Source: Pomphorhynchus laevis
Lineage: Eukaryota; Acanthocephala; Palaeacanthocephala; Echinorhynchida; Pomphorhynchidae
DNA length: 64,000 nt
Assembly (NCBI GenBank): GCA_012934845.2
Contig: WNNJ02003024.1
Coordinates: 62,001 to 126,000, forward strand
Direction of reading: 5' to 3'
Numbering within the stretch: the stretch's first letter is position 1; every line of letters starts with the position of its first letter. The position numbers and the translations under genes were made by a program. Below are positions 32,650 through 44,063 of the stretch, in pieces. Under the pieces are notes generated by a model. It worked only from the letters and a program-made list of their open reading frames with translations, ran no database searches and had not been told where the DNA came from.

Positions 32650-35102
32650 TCAAATCAATGGGGATCTGAGCCCCCCCCAACCAATCCAGCACGCCGCTTT
32701 CCGATTGAACCACCCGGGGTCTTTCACCTCCCGAAGAATCCAATCGGTGCGGACGATGTTGGGTAAACGAGAGACGAGGAGCTTAAGAAACCTTAGCCTT
32801 TGCTCTGGGGGACGTCCTCTTGAGAAGAAGACTAATCCCGAGATAGCCCAGGTACCCCAAAGGCGCACCTGGGTTTTCCCATTCAACGACAGATGCTGGG
32901 CCCGTTTCAGAGCCCACCTAGCTTTCTTCAGGATACGTTTAAGTCTATCCAGGTCAGCTTTCGCCGACCAGTTCACCGTAACGGTGAACCCCAGGTATTT
33001 TACTCGACTTGTGAAGGAAGGGAGTGGTTCAGAGGCAAATATGGAGGAGAGCGCAGAGAGTGCTAATCTCTTAAGTTTTTGCTTTGTAGCAGGTGTGCCA
33101 TGAAAGACGACCACCTGCGATTTAGCTGAGTTTAAAATAAGATTGGATATGGGTAACTGGTCTTTTAATCTTAAAAAGAAATGGCTGATGTCAGAGACTA
33201 CGTCTTTACACCTGTGTCCAGTGAACAGGGCTGTGGTGTCATCAGCGTACACCACAAGACGTTGTTCGCGTTTAAATATTTTGAATAGTTTAATAGAGGC
33301 AGCAAGATATAAGATAGGAGAAAGTGGGGATCCTTGAGGTACACCCGTAATAGGGTAGAACTGACGCGCATCAGGGTCGTCTTCATAGTAAAATCGCTTG
33401 GTATACAGCAGGATCTCCACTCTGTTCACAATTCTCGCAGGCAACCCGAGGGACCTGAGAGAAGAGATAACAAAGGGAATGGAGATGCGGTCAAATGCAG
33501 CGGAAAAATCAAGGAAAACAGCCACAACTAGACGATGGCTATTATCCCGACAAAACTGCTCCACCTCACCAACTGCTGAATGGACCGAGCGACCTTTGAC
33601 GAACCCATGAAAACCTGGAGGGATCAAATTACGCCTACTTAAATGGTCGCGGATTTTACGCGCAAGCGCTTTTTCGTAAATCGACACGAGGGCATTTTGA
33701 ATCGAAATGGGTCGCAGATCTTTAGGGCATGAGCAGGATTTTTTCTTAGGAATAAAAACACGCTTACTAATATTGATGCCTGCTACATCGGATGGGGAGG
33801 CTAAAAGCATTGTGACGGCCACCTCTCTTCTCTGATCAGCTGTCAAAAGCTGACAGACCAGAGAAGAAAGTGGAACGACGGATTTGGAGATGCCCGGGAG
33901 TGGACCCTAGGAGTTAAGGATATCCGTAAAAGATAGATCCCTACTCCTGAAGTTACACCAAGGCGGGATTGGTTGAGGTAATAGAGCGGCTCCATAGTTG
34001 TGTAGGGCTAATGACTCCTCCAAACTTTTATCAAGGCCAACATTCTCTATCCAACCCAATGCTCTATCCTTCCAGCAAACAAACTTCTCCTTCTTGAAAA
34101 TCTTCTAAAAGGAAGACTGAGAAGGATTAATGCGAGCAATACTCGTCCTATTCCTACTCAGCTGGAACCTATATCTAGTGCTCCAGTATTCATTCGAGAG
34201 AGCCTATCTGGCGGAAACATAGAGATTAGGGAGGTTAAGCAATTTCGCTAGGACCTTGAGTTTCGTCGGAGTAGGATTGTATATACGAACTTTATAGGTA
34301 GTTGATAAAATTGCGGTAGCTTGCGAAAAGAGGTAGGTATTAAATTCGGTCAAACTCTCATTTCTTATTCTGGGAAAGAGTTAGATAGCCGCTTGAAAGA
34401 GGGCCACTCTGATCGGATCAAAGTGAAACCTCCTTCGAAGCAACATATCTTCCTCAATCCTCCAACGAATTAGGTCATGAGAGGTGGACGATTGCTGGCG
34501 CGACTGTTCAGTGCAGAAGGGTTTTAACAACCACCTCGAGTGAAGCAGTAAAATGTCGAGGATAGAATTTGTTGATGTGCAATGAAAGGTAGGTGACGGG
34601 GTTTGTGAATAAGATAACCGTTCCTAGCTCTGCGAAGTGCTGCATTGATCCAACGACCAGTTCTGTCGTTGAAATCCCCAAGTATCATGTCATAACCGCT
34701 GTCAATAATAATATCCAGGAGGTCACGGTTCTTGTGAATTTCCCCTGGACGGATGTATACATTGGCTAGACTTATGCGTTTACCGTTCTTATTGAGTGAA
34801 ACTAGTAAACAAGAAAGGGCTGGACATGAGTAGTTTAATAGGAGGGAGGACCTTAAGGAGCACTTAACTAAGGTCAAGAGTCCTTGAGATGAAGAGGAGT
34901 GAGGTGGGGTTATGTACGGAGTATAGTGGGAACAAATATGCTTTGGGATAAATCGAGTAATGTCCTGGGGGAGACGGATAGACCGCGTCTCCTAAAGGAC
35001 TATAACATCTGCATCTCTACCAGATAGAAGTCTAAGGGCGGAAGCACCTCCCGAGTTCCACTGAAGGATATTCAGTGAAAAAGGCTCACGAGTACTCTGC
35101 AT
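32650..35102 (-). pseudogene. LINE-A ORF2 in the full-length copy
   Basis: Starts MQSTREPFSLNILQWNSGG (APE motif I). One CAG-to-TAG change interrupts VIVLQE. Then come LANVYIRPGE and MILGDFNDRTGRW. After a frame change a 398-codon open stretch (33846-32650) carries the complete RT: CPKDLRPISIQNALVSIYEK, FVKGRSVHSA, VFLDFSAAFDRI, GVPQGSPLSPILY, VVYADDTTALF and the thumb. It ends WIGWGGLRSPLI. In an active element this protein nicks DNA and primes reverse transcription of the LINE RNA. The middle (33850-34520) has further disruptions, so the copy is dead despite its full length. Confidence 0.8.
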
Positions 35103-35234
35103 TGTGATGGATTAGTTGGATGGGGGATTGCCTACCTAGACAAAGCTAGGTGCAGGAAGGTTGCCCTTCCCACCACTAGCCCCGTCGCGGGTCGTACCCC
35201 CAGGGCAATATCTTCATTTCCCAGAGAAGCCTTC

Positions 35235-36365
35235 TTATCCTTGATCATCTTCCCCACCTTGGGGGTGGGACTGTTCTGGCCGAAGCCCCCTCTTCTTGGA
35301 GTGGGGGGTTTTAAGCTCGTTAGGCATGGGGGCAGCTGTTGTCCCTACAAAAGAGGATAGCAGAGGTCCAATCATTGTTTGAAATTGCGAAAAAATTACT
35401 CGTTTCTGGTTATCAAGAAGTTGAATGATGTCAGCGTTTGACATCCGGTCGGCTGATGAACCAGCAGCAGAGGCGTAGTTGATCGGGGTTCTAGGCTTAA
35501 CAAACAGTTGTTTATATTCTTTAAATATTCTGCAGCGCCTTGACCAGGCCGGATGTTCCCCTCCACAATTAGCGCAAGAGGAGGAGGCCTGACATCTTTC
35601 CCTTTTAAAGTATACTGTCAATCCCCAGCACCACAAACACCGCATACCAAGGCCTTGCTGCATGTAGAGTACCAGTGGCCCCAGGCATGGCACTTGTTAC
35701 AGTGTGGGAATGTGAGTCGGTCTTCGTCAATTAGAGTGAATCCTAAGTTAAAACCTAGGAAAGGATTCGCTGACGATTTAGAAAGAAGCAGACCGGAATC
35801 AAGATCTGTATTTGCAAAAGCCACTGGGAGGGGGTCGCCCCCTTACCTAGGACTAGCCTCACTGATTGGAGGCCATACAATTTTTTCAGAGTTATCAAAT
35901 CTTCTTTGTTAGAAACAATGGAAAATTAGATATTTTAACTGAGCACTGAAGGGGTTTCAACGTTATGGAACCAGAGTCCAAAAGGTGCTTGTCAAAATAA
36001 TCTTTGTATTCCTTTAATAAAAAGGCATTCGGGAAGGAAGCTCTTACAGTATTGTCCAAAATCTTCACTGAATTGAACAGCACCCTGTTTGGATGAATTG
36101 ATACAAACTTTCGCAAAAAGGTTGAGAAGAGATTGTGTTTCTCTATTGGTTTTTTTGAATTGATGATGCACAGGTTAGCTAATTTTAGAATCGGGGGTAG
36201 CAGCCCCTTATCTGCATTTAATAAACACGAAACATCACTAACCTGATTAGAATTGTCTCCAGTAGACGAAAGAATTGAACCAGATCGTTCATTACTACCA
36301 TATTTCATTGTAAAATCACCAAAAGTTGTAGAGCTTTGAAGCTCCGATAGCGTTTTAGCATTCAT
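35235..36365 (-). pseudogene. LINE-A ORF1 in the full-length copy
   Basis: I place the start at the ATG at 36365 (MNAKTLSELQ); the ATG at 36404 lies in target sequence outside the element. The N-terminal domain (LPPILKLANLCIINSKKPIE, FLRKFVSIHPNRVLFNSVKI) parallels the intact ORF1 at 6269-5145. After frame changes between ~35900 and 35690 come the zinc knuckles CNKCHAWGHWYSTC, CGVCG and CANCGGEHPAWSRRCRIF and a Pro-rich end KKRGLRPEQSHPQGG. Expected function is RNA binding with ORF2. Confidence 0.75.
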
Positions 36366-36390
36366 TTTTTTGTTATTGAAAACAAGATAA

Positions 36391-36402
36391 TGGTCAAGAT
36401 TC
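36391..36402. repeat. Target-site duplication, right copy (12 bp)
   Basis: Exact repeat of 32502-32513, flanking the 5' end of the nested LINE-A. Confidence 0.9.
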
Positions 36403-37767
36403 AAAGAATGAAAATGATTTTAAACATATTTGATATCTGCAAAGTATCAGTTATGAATTTCCCATCGTCACGTTGAATACAATTTATAGGTTTACAGCGC
36501 GTATGCTTAGCATTCACATACCTAAAGAAAGAGCGGGGATCACGGTGACAGTTTATACTTAGCTGATTTTCGAAAGATCGCCTACCAGTTCGCTTCATGG
36601 ACGTAACGAGGTTTCGCCATTTCTTATAAGTGCTGAAATTAGCTCTGTCTTTACGATAGTTATTAAAGGCCTTACGTCTCATCTTTAAAGCATGTTTTAT
36701 GTCGCTATTAAACCAAGGCGGTGAGATCGATGTCAAACAGTGTTTACTCTGAAGAGGTGAGAAACGATTAAGGAGGTGGTACAGAGTATCCCTGAAAAAC
36801 TGCCATGAATATTCGACGCCAACATCAAAAGCATCCAACCACTTTACCCCAACGATATATTTATTTACTAGAGCAAAGTCAGTTCTGAATGGGTTTACAG
36901 ACGATGTCGGATTTACGCCATGTAGTGGGCATCACTCAGACCAATCGAAATGACCACATGATCTGAACGACCTATTGGGTCCAGATAGCTTAACCTTTCG
37001 AGAATGTCATATGGTACAGTAAAGCATAAATCCAAAAGTGATTGTGAATCCAGTGAAAATCTTGTACTCTGACTGGCATGTTGCTTAAGAGCCAAGCTGT
37101 TTATTAAGCCAAGTAGCTTCAAACTCTCGACATCCGAGTCATTGGAAGTGTAATTAACCCAATTGACAGATGGCATGTTGAAATAACCGAGTACAACAAA
37201 TCTTTCACAAGATCTACTTCTCTCCATTAAAGCAGCTATGCTATCTGTGTTTGATCTTGGAGAACGATACACAGTCAATACCGTTATTGGGTGTTGACAA
37301 TATAGCTTAATACACAATGCTTTATTATGGTTAATAGCATCACTAAGAGTTTCAATTACTCGGAATTGAAGCCTATTAGAGATATACGCGATAACACCTC
37401 CTCCAATCTTGCCTGTTCTATCACTTCTACTTATGCTGTATCCCTCAATGAATATATCTACGTCTGCTATTGACGAGCTAAGCCAAGATTCTGTGAAAAT
37501 ACCTACATCTGGTACGATATCTTGAGAGAGACATTTTATTTCATCTAACTTATTAAGTAGACTACGAATATTCAAGTAAATGATTTTTAAACCACCATTA
37601 TTTGTGCTCAACTTGAAGGAAAAATCGCGAAGAGATTTTCGAAATTCACAAATACACCGATCGACATTGAGGCAAGGTGAAACAGTGAATATTTCACGTC
37701 TTAGGCGGAGGGCGCCAAAGTGGTAAGAAGGTTTACAGGATTGAGCACATCTGACAGTCCCTTCCAA
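36403..37767 (-). pseudogene. LINE-B ORF2 N-terminal part, APE endonuclease and linker, copy 1
   Basis: 37767-36913 is a 284-codon open endonuclease domain: GLKIIYLNIRSLLNKLDEI (motif I), FTESWLSSSI (the catalytic Glu region), GYSISRSDRTGKIGGGVIAY, VLTVYRSPRSNT, LGYFNMPSVNW and GRSDHVVIS (the SDH catalytic His). The usual G-D-F-N is G-Y-F-N here. The linker 36838-36401 (SISPPWFNSDIKHALKMRRK, RDPRSFFRYVNAKHTRC) is the normal CR1 stretch before the RT. A frame break near 36840-36910 separates the two. This enzyme would nick the target strand in LINE-B movement. Confidence 0.8.
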
Positions 37768-38327
37768 TGAATATGTAGACGCCTCCGCACAACTTGCAAA
37801 TTTTGCATTGTCAAATGTTTTTCATCCAACTCTAATCGACATGCTAACTCTGATTTAGCCTCTTTTAAACTTAATCGATTATCTATGCTCAGATCGCGTA
37901 GCAGACGTATACTCGATCATATCAAACGATTTGCGCCGTTAAAGATTATGTGAATAATTTCAGCAGAGTTGAACACCACTTTGAGCAGTCTGGGTCTCAA
38001 CTCATTACTTATCTTACCGAAACGAAAAGCGGCCTTTATCTTCATGCTCTTAACAACTTCGTCTTGACATTCATGCAATACCACCGAAAAAATGGATTGT
38101 AAATGACCCAAGTCGTCATCTAATCGTGCCCAGCTATTTATAGCGACAGATTCCTTTACGTTTGCAATAATTACACACTGTTAACGGTTATGAAAGTCTT
38201 CCCTTCTTCGTGGTACCTGACGAGAGTAATATGCAGATGCCATGCTATTAAGTGAAGGAGTGTCTTGAGAGTTAATCACGTTTGCTTCTGAAACACCTCT
38301 AAGAAGTACAGACCTAGTCATACCTAC

Positions 38328-38882
38328 TTAATGTTGAATGTTACCTAGCGTCATTATTGAGTATTTTATGGCTTCATGGTGAGGTTGTGCGTTTATTGCT
38401 GAAGATCGTCGTCGCGATATTTGCAGTTTCGAGTTGTGAGACATTTCTGAGCGGACAGCAGATACGTTCGGTTCGTCGTTATCCACCCGGTTGTTATTAC
38501 TACCAGACTGTGATTTGGGGATGTTAGCAAAGGTAGCACGTTTGTGCAGGTTGCATTCAGCTGATACGCATTCGGTAGAAACTGCGTTTACCGGAATAGA
38601 TCTATTTGGAACATGAGAAAATCTATCACACTGCAATACCTTTTCCAATTGCTTTAAACGTTCGACCAACACATTGATTTGCTTCGCCGCACAAAATCTA
38701 CAATAGAATGGTGGCCCGTCACCAGTATCACCACCCAAATCACAAATTTGTGTTACCGATGTCCAAATTTTACAACCGCTAGTTGAACATTCCACTTGTA
38801 CACTCTCGAATTTCCTGTTGTTGTCGGTATCCCCTGAGTTTGCTTGCCTACCTCTTGATACATTTTTCTTCTTGGCACACAT
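38328..38882 (-). CDS. LINE-B ORF1, zinc-finger protein, copy 1
   Basis: A 184-codon frame starting MCAKKKNVSRG. A zinc-binding cluster at about residues 32-70 (VECSTSGCKIW ... FYCRFCAAK: C-x4-C, C-x2-C) resembles the PHD-like finger of CR1-group ORF1 proteins. It is followed by a short coiled-coil-like segment (INVLVERLKQLEKVL). The C-terminal RNA-binding region continues after a stop in the next frames (38111-37917: FRFGKISNELRPRLLKVVF). Both LINE-B copies stop at the same codon, so that stop was probably present in their common source. Expected role: RNA binding and chaperoning. Confidence 0.65.
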   Translation of the reverse strand: MCAKKKNVSRGRQANSGDTDNNRKFESVQVECSTSGCKIWTSVTQICDLGGDTGDGPPFYCRFCAAKQINVLVERLKQLEKVLQCDRFSHVPNRSIPVNAVSTECVSAECNLHKRATFANIPKSQSGSNNNRVDNDEPNVSAVRSEMSHNSKLQISRRRSSAINAQPHHEAIKYSIMTLGNIQH

Positions 38883-38940
38883 TGTCAGGATTCTCGATTC
38901 GTCTTTGATTGTTTAAAGATAATTGAACAATTATTGTATG

Positions 38941-39439
38941 TATTTTATTGTAAGTAGCTTTAATCAACAATTTTTATCAAGTCAATTTTTTTTATCAAGT
39001 CAATTTTTATCAAGTCAATTTTTTTATCAAGTATTATAATTTTTTTGAAAAATATATCCTTTATTATAAGCTTTTTTCCTATCCTGTCGTAAAATCTTGT
39101 ATTTTATAGCAGTTATTTTTTGGACTTTCGTCATTTGCTCCACAAAAAAAATGAAAAAATAAATGAATTTCTCTCTAAAATGCTTAAAGGGTGGTATCCA
39201 CTAAATTTTCGAACTTTTGCATTAAAAAACATTAAAATCCAAATATTTTACTATAAACTATGATTAATGTTGCTGAACAAAATATTATACCGACGTGTTT
39301 TATGACAATGGGGAACAATATATCAACACATTTGTTATCATAACCCTTCTAGTCTATGTTCAGATTATTGATTAATTAAGTTGTAGATTTAAACAAACAA
39401 TACACCCATATCGTCATCAATTCCAATAATTGAACATCC
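38941..39439. other. AT-rich non-coding stretch with TTTTTATCAAGTCAA repeats
   Basis: TTTATCAAGTCAATTTT occurs three times between 38972 and 39030. Nothing else seen. Confidence 0.5.
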
Positions 39440-39489
39440 TTATACTTCGGGACCATTTATATGTTCGTTTACCCACTTTTGTTAGTCAA

Positions 39490-40215
39490 AATCAAATCCA
39501 ATGACATCTCCGATCATCCGATTCAACACTCCACTCCCGTTACACATGCTCCAACCATTCTTATTTCTCCATACTCTCCCATTCACGTATCACTTACCAA
39601 TAATCTATATCCTTCCGTCAAAATCATTTCCAGATTTTGTAAATGGCATCTTATAATCCCATTATTGAACCTACTCTCTCACACACTCCTCGTTCAACTA
39701 CGTACCAAACTTCCATTCATCTTCCTCATTCTAACAATGCTGACGGTAAAGATTTTCATGTCGTACCTTCTCTTTTCTATTCCTCCCCCAATCTAAATAA
39801 ATCTTAAACTTCTTTATTCTCTACACGTACTCTTTACTCCACCTCCCCCGTATAACTTCTCAATAATTTACATCATTCCGTAAAAATCATATCCAGTAAC
39901 ATCTCCGATCATCTGATTCAACACTCCATTCCCGTTACACATGCTCCAACCATTCTTATTTCTCCTTACTCTCCCATTCAAGTATCACTTACTAACAATT
40001 TATATCCTTCCGTCAAAATCATTTCCAGTAACATCTCAGATCAACTGATTCAACACTCCTGTCACACATACCCCAAACCTATCTTAATTCTCTTTACTCA
40101 ACCTCCTACGTATCACTTCCAAATAATTTACATCCTTCCTTCAAAATCATCTCCAGTCACATCTCTGATCAACCGATTCAACACACCACTCCTGTCAAAC
40201 TTGCTCCAACCAATC
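39490..40215 (+). repeat. Imperfect ~132-bp repeats in the LINE-C 5' region
   Basis: The block TGACATCTCCGATCATCCGA ... CCTTCCGTCAAAATCATTTC recurs at about 39500, 39897, 40029 and 40160 with increasing divergence, giving tandem copies spaced 131-134 bp and one copy set apart. The translated repeats read NISDHLIQHS, TPVTHAPTILIS and NNLYPSVKIIS-like words, so this may be a repeated part of ORF1. Confidence 0.65.
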
Positions 40216-42230
40216 TTAATTCTCTATCAAGCACCACTGTCATTTCTACTTCTATCTGCTCATCTGCCTCGACTCCTACCAGCTCTGTATGTCAACCACT
40301 TCTACGAAATCTTTTTCCTTCGCGCGATCGCTGTATTATCATATAAGACTTAAAGTTTTCCGAATCTGCTTCTCCACAATCTCGCCTCGATGAAGATGTA
40401 TCTGCTTTCAGGTCTATCTAATCAAACATTCATTCTGATGATAACCCATCCCTCATCAATAATATCGCTCCTGCATCTTATATTCGTTTAAACAAATCCA
40501 CTAAATTCATTTAGCTCAGTCCTGCACTCTTAAAAATCGTTTTCCGACATAGTTCACATTCCTCTTCGGTACTCTCCCAACGTTTTAAACTTCTTACCAC
40601 TTCTTTTACTTGTGGTATCTTTCATGACCGCTCTACTTCTGATATTGCCCAGCTAAAGTTAGCTCACATTAAGAAATATCGACGTGAAACAAACGGTGAG
40701 TCATATCTATCAATCCGTAAAATCAACGGAAATTTTCACGTCGAAGGCACAAGGCTAAAAATCCGATGGCGTCCCGTCTCTTCCCCAGTCTTCTTTGCTA
40801 CTCGATCTCGATCCTGAACATACTTTTCGTCTTAGTTTTTTTAACACTCGGTCCATTCTTCATAAAGTTGATCTGCTCCTTGATATCTTCGATTAATTAT
40901 CTAACGATATTCTCTGCATCACCGAATGCTAGCACTCTGACTCTGACGATCGTGCTATTCGTAGTCTATGGCGCTCTGGTTGTTCTCTAGTTGAATCAGC
41001 TAGTCCAATGGTCTCTTCCATATCTACTGCTACTAAGCATGGCGGTATTGTTGCCATTGCTCGTCACCCAACGTCTCTACGTAAAATAAATGCTAACATC
41101 CCTTCCACTTCTTTCAAATTGCTAATATGCAGATCATAATTTCTTTTCCCTCTCGAACTTGTGATTGTATAAGCTGCCCCCTCACGTATTTGCATATATT
41201 TCTCACTGTTCCTTGTCTTTTACTCATACATTTGTTCTAGGTGACTAACATTCGTATTGATTGCCCGGCCGAATCTGACTCTATCACTCTAACCAACCTT
41301 TTTTCAGATTTTAACTATGAATTACTTTCAACAAGCCACACTCATATTCGCGGAGGTGCTCTCAACATCATTGCTGTTGCCAACTGCTTCAATGCATATA
41401 CCTCCTTGTCAATTACTGATCATGGTTTGTCCGATCATTATCTTGTCACTTTTACTCCTCCCCATCCTCCTTCTCCGCCTTTAAAATTAGCTACTCCAAG
41501 TTCACCCTAGAAACTTTTCGATATCTCTATTCTCTGTGCAGCCATACTCAATTCTTCACTCTTTTCACTTCCACTTAACTATCGTTCTAGCGATGATCTG
41601 TGCATTCAGTTTGATTCTGAACTTATGTCTATCATCAATAACCTTCTGGCTAGTCGACTACGACGTTCTCAGCTGTTGCGCCATGCTCCCTTGTTCGATT
41701 CTGACTGTTGTCTTTCTAAGCGTGGACTCCGTTACTCTATTTCGTGTGTATAATCGATTTCTTGAACGTTCTCCGAACTCACTCACTCCAAATCTCCGTG
41801 ATTCCTACTTTCCTCAACGCCGTTCATATCTCATTCTTATACGTACTAAACGTACTCTCTTTTGGTGAAATCAACTTGAGTAATCTTCCAACTCTAAATC
41901 TCATTGGAAAATCGTAAACTCAATTCTTTCACGATTATCTACCCCTTGTAAAATAAATCCTGAGGAATTTTCATCTTATCTACAAACTAAGCTATCTAAT
42001 TTACTTTCCATACTACCCATAGCCCACTTTTATCCACTCTTCTCTTTAAATACTTCCCTCCCAGAGCTTTTACACCTTCTTTCCATTTCGTCTGATGAAG
42101 TTTCTTCGGTTCTTCTGTTATTACCTAATAAAATATCTCCTTCTGACCCAATTCCCACTCACTTGCTTAAAAATATCTGATCCTCTATCTCAATTTTCCT
42201 AACCACATTGTTTAACTCGTCCATCCGTAG

Positions 42231-43495
42231 ATGTACATTTTCTTCCATCTGGAAACTCGCCACTGTTCCTCCTCTCATCAAAAAGCGATCTATCGACCCC
42301 TCACGTTATCTTCGTACCGTCCTATCTCACTTCTCCCAACCCTCTCTAAACTCCTTGAGCGTCTCGTTCTCAAGCAAATTCATGCATATCTCTTTTCCTC
42401 CAACTTATTTCCACCCTTCCAAGCCGCTTTTCGCTCTAATTACTTTACTGAAATTGCCTGTCTTAAAGTTTATAACGACTTACTCATATCGCGCGATCAT
42501 AAATTATGTAGTGTCATAGTTTCTCTTGATCTATCGTCTGCTTTTGACATCGTCGATCACTCGATTCTTCTCCATCGCCTTCGTCATGATTATGGTTTCT
42601 CTTTACCAACTGCATCATGGTTTTCTTCATATCTATCAAACCATACATTTTGCGTTTATTCTAACTATTCTCTCTCATCCATCATCCATCCAGTCCTGTG
42701 TTCCACAAGGCTCCGTATTAGGCCATTTGCTTTTCTCTCTTCTTATCGGTGGCTTTCTTCGATTTCTCATACATTTAACTTCCATGTTATGCAATATACT
42801 GATGACATTCTCGTCTATGATCATGCACCTGTTTATCGTATTACCGATCTTAGTGTTTCTGCTTCCGACTGCCTTGTCTCAATTTTCAATCATCTTTCTT
42901 CTCTTCGTCTTTCTCTGAATCCGAATAAATCATAAATAATGTGGATCTTTCCTCGACGCTTCAGCGTAGAACCTCCCACCGCATCATTAAATTCTACAAT
43001 TCTATTTATCGTTGACAATCTAGTTTTCCTAGGCTTTCATTTCGACAACCGACTTTCACTTAAACTTTTCGTTAGAGATAAAGTACGCTCATCTACCTTG
43101 ATAATCCGCAACCTATGTCAAGTTCGTAGATTTATCTATTTCCCTTCTTGTATGACCCTCACATCTTCTCTCCTTTTTTCTAGACTCGATTATTGTCTTG
43201 GTCTATTTTTCAACTTACCTAATTCCACTCTTTTTCTCCTACAACGTATCGTCAACGCAGCCGTCCGAATTCTCCTCCGTCTTCGTCATTTTGATTATAC
43301 ATCCCACCATCTTGCTTCTCTCGATTTACCTACAATTTATTGTCGTGTTCAAATTCGTCTTCTCGTTGCTTTCCGTCTTGTAACTTTTCATACCCCTTCA
43401 TTTCTCAACCTTCCTTTTCTTGATAATTCTCGTCCTGTTTACTGTTCCTTGCGTTCCTGTAATTCCCTTCTTTTACATGTCCCAAACTACTCTTT
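42231..43495 (+). pseudogene. LINE-C ORF2 reverse transcriptase region, copy 2
   Basis: RT motifs: LSSYRPISLLPTLSKLLERL, FPPFQAAFRSNYFTE, VIVSLDLSSAFDIVDHSILL (the first catalytic Asp region), SYLSNHTFCVY, then in another frame CVPQGSVLGHLLFSLLI and HVMQYTDDILVY (the Y-x-D-D box, with Thr for Ala). The C-terminus (LDYCLGLFFN, LLQRIVNAAVRILLRLRHFD) matches 30202-30735. The two halves are in different frames, so at least two breaks lie in this part. CR1/L2-group by motif. Confidence 0.7.
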
Positions 43496-43514
43496 ATCAC
43501 GTTTCCGAATAATG

Positions 43515-43567
43515 TCGAGTGGGGTACCTCAAGGTTCAATAATAAGTCCTACCCTTTTCAACATATA

Positions 43568-43648
<81 letters not shown>

Positions 43649-44003
43649 ATGACATATGTGATGTCAATTGCTTATTTTCAATGTAAGCCGATGGTATCAA
43701 AATTTGGAATGGTATTCGGAATCTTTCAGATCATAACCGGCTTCAGATGGACATAGATTTCATACACTCGTGGTGCAACTCACATGATCTTACTATTAAC
43801 ATAGAAAAGACCTATCACATGCATTTAGGTCAGTTGATGTACTGGCTCGTACACTTTAGGCGGTGCTACCATTAAGAATGTTGATCAAGTTAAGGATCTC
43901 GGTATTATATTATCTAATAATCTGTCATCGGGTCGTCATGTAAGATATATTGTAAGCAAATGTCAACGCATTCTAGGGCTACTTCAAAGAAAAAGGATTT
44001 TTT
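43515..44003 (+). pseudogene. LINE-D RT fragment, containing an (AT)n expansion
   Basis: MSSGVPQGSIISPTLFNIYI begins at the catalytic-loop motif. After the (AT)n run it resumes as INDICDVNCLFS, a stop-containing A-D-G-I-K-I-W (the Y-A-D-D region) and LQMDIDFIHSWCNSHDLTIN (split LQMDIDFIHSW / CNSHDLTIN), the usual thumb start. It follows LINE-C without a gap and lacks its own 5' part, so it is a separate inserted or recombined piece. Confidence 0.6.
43562..43647. repeat. (AT)n microsatellite inside RT codons
   Basis: About 43 near-perfect TA dinucleotides expand the codons for FNIYINDI into a long Ile-Tyr repeat while keeping flanking RT sequence recognisable on both sides. Confidence 0.85.
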
Positions 44004-44063
44004 AACGTTTAATATATACAACTATAACTAACTACTTACAAACAACGAGGAACGAAATTACAA

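Larger units (their letters stand above)
32514..36390 (-). mobile_element. LINE-A copy 2, full length (3.88 kb), nested in LINE-B
   Basis: Bounded by a 12-bp target duplication, so both ends are exact. The 3' tail at 32514 reads (minus sense) TTTATTAATAAAGTCTTATTATTAT, split as TTTATTAATAAAG / TCTTATTATTAT. The 5' UTR is only ~25 nt (36366-36390). It contains ORF1 (36365-35235), a short spacer and ORF2 (35102-32650). This is the reference copy for the family and shows what the copies at 4180, 18420 and 47300 have lost. Confidence 0.9.
30836..38940 (-). mobile_element. LINE-B copy 1 (CR1-like), split by a nested LINE-A
   Basis: Minus-strand element of ~4.2 kb once the 3.9-kb insertion at 32514-36390 is removed. 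Order: ORF1 with zinc motif (38882 downward), APE endonuclease (37767-36913), linker (36838-36403), then beyond the insertion the RT (32500-31127) and C-terminal domain (to ~30935), with an A/T tail at ~30836. The 5' border near 38940 is fixed by comparison with copy 2 at 58504, where the match ends after TGAACAATTATTGTATG. The two copies look about 99% alike by eye, so both are young. Confidence 0.8.
39440..43495 (+). mobile_element. LINE-C copy 2 (CR1/L2-like), long but decayed
   Basis: A plus-strand, pyrimidine-rich element. It has a repetitive ORF1-like region (39480-40300), an endonuclease region with GD-NIRIDCPAESDSIT and THIRGGALNIIAV...DHGLSDHYLVTF (41230-41450), and a linker with LFDSDCC (41690). 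RT and C-terminal domain occupy 42231-43480. The 3' end stops at CCCAAACTACTC (43493), where copy 1 still continues for ~240 bp, so it is 3'-truncated by the LINE-D sequence that follows. Many frame breaks. Confidence 0.65.

Noticed and set aside
32705-33610. Long plus-strand frames opposite the LINE-A RT
   Set aside because: Antisense shadows of the RT; the same shadows recur at 4410-4919, where the RT is again on the minus strand.
36366-36404. Upstream ATG of LINE-A ORF1 (MNLDHYLVFNN)
   Set aside because: It lies in the LINE-B target duplication and the element's 5' UTR, so it was created by the insertion site; the ATG at 36365 is the element's own.
43562-43756. Ile-Tyr repeat proteins
   Set aside because: Translation of an (AT)n microsatellite.
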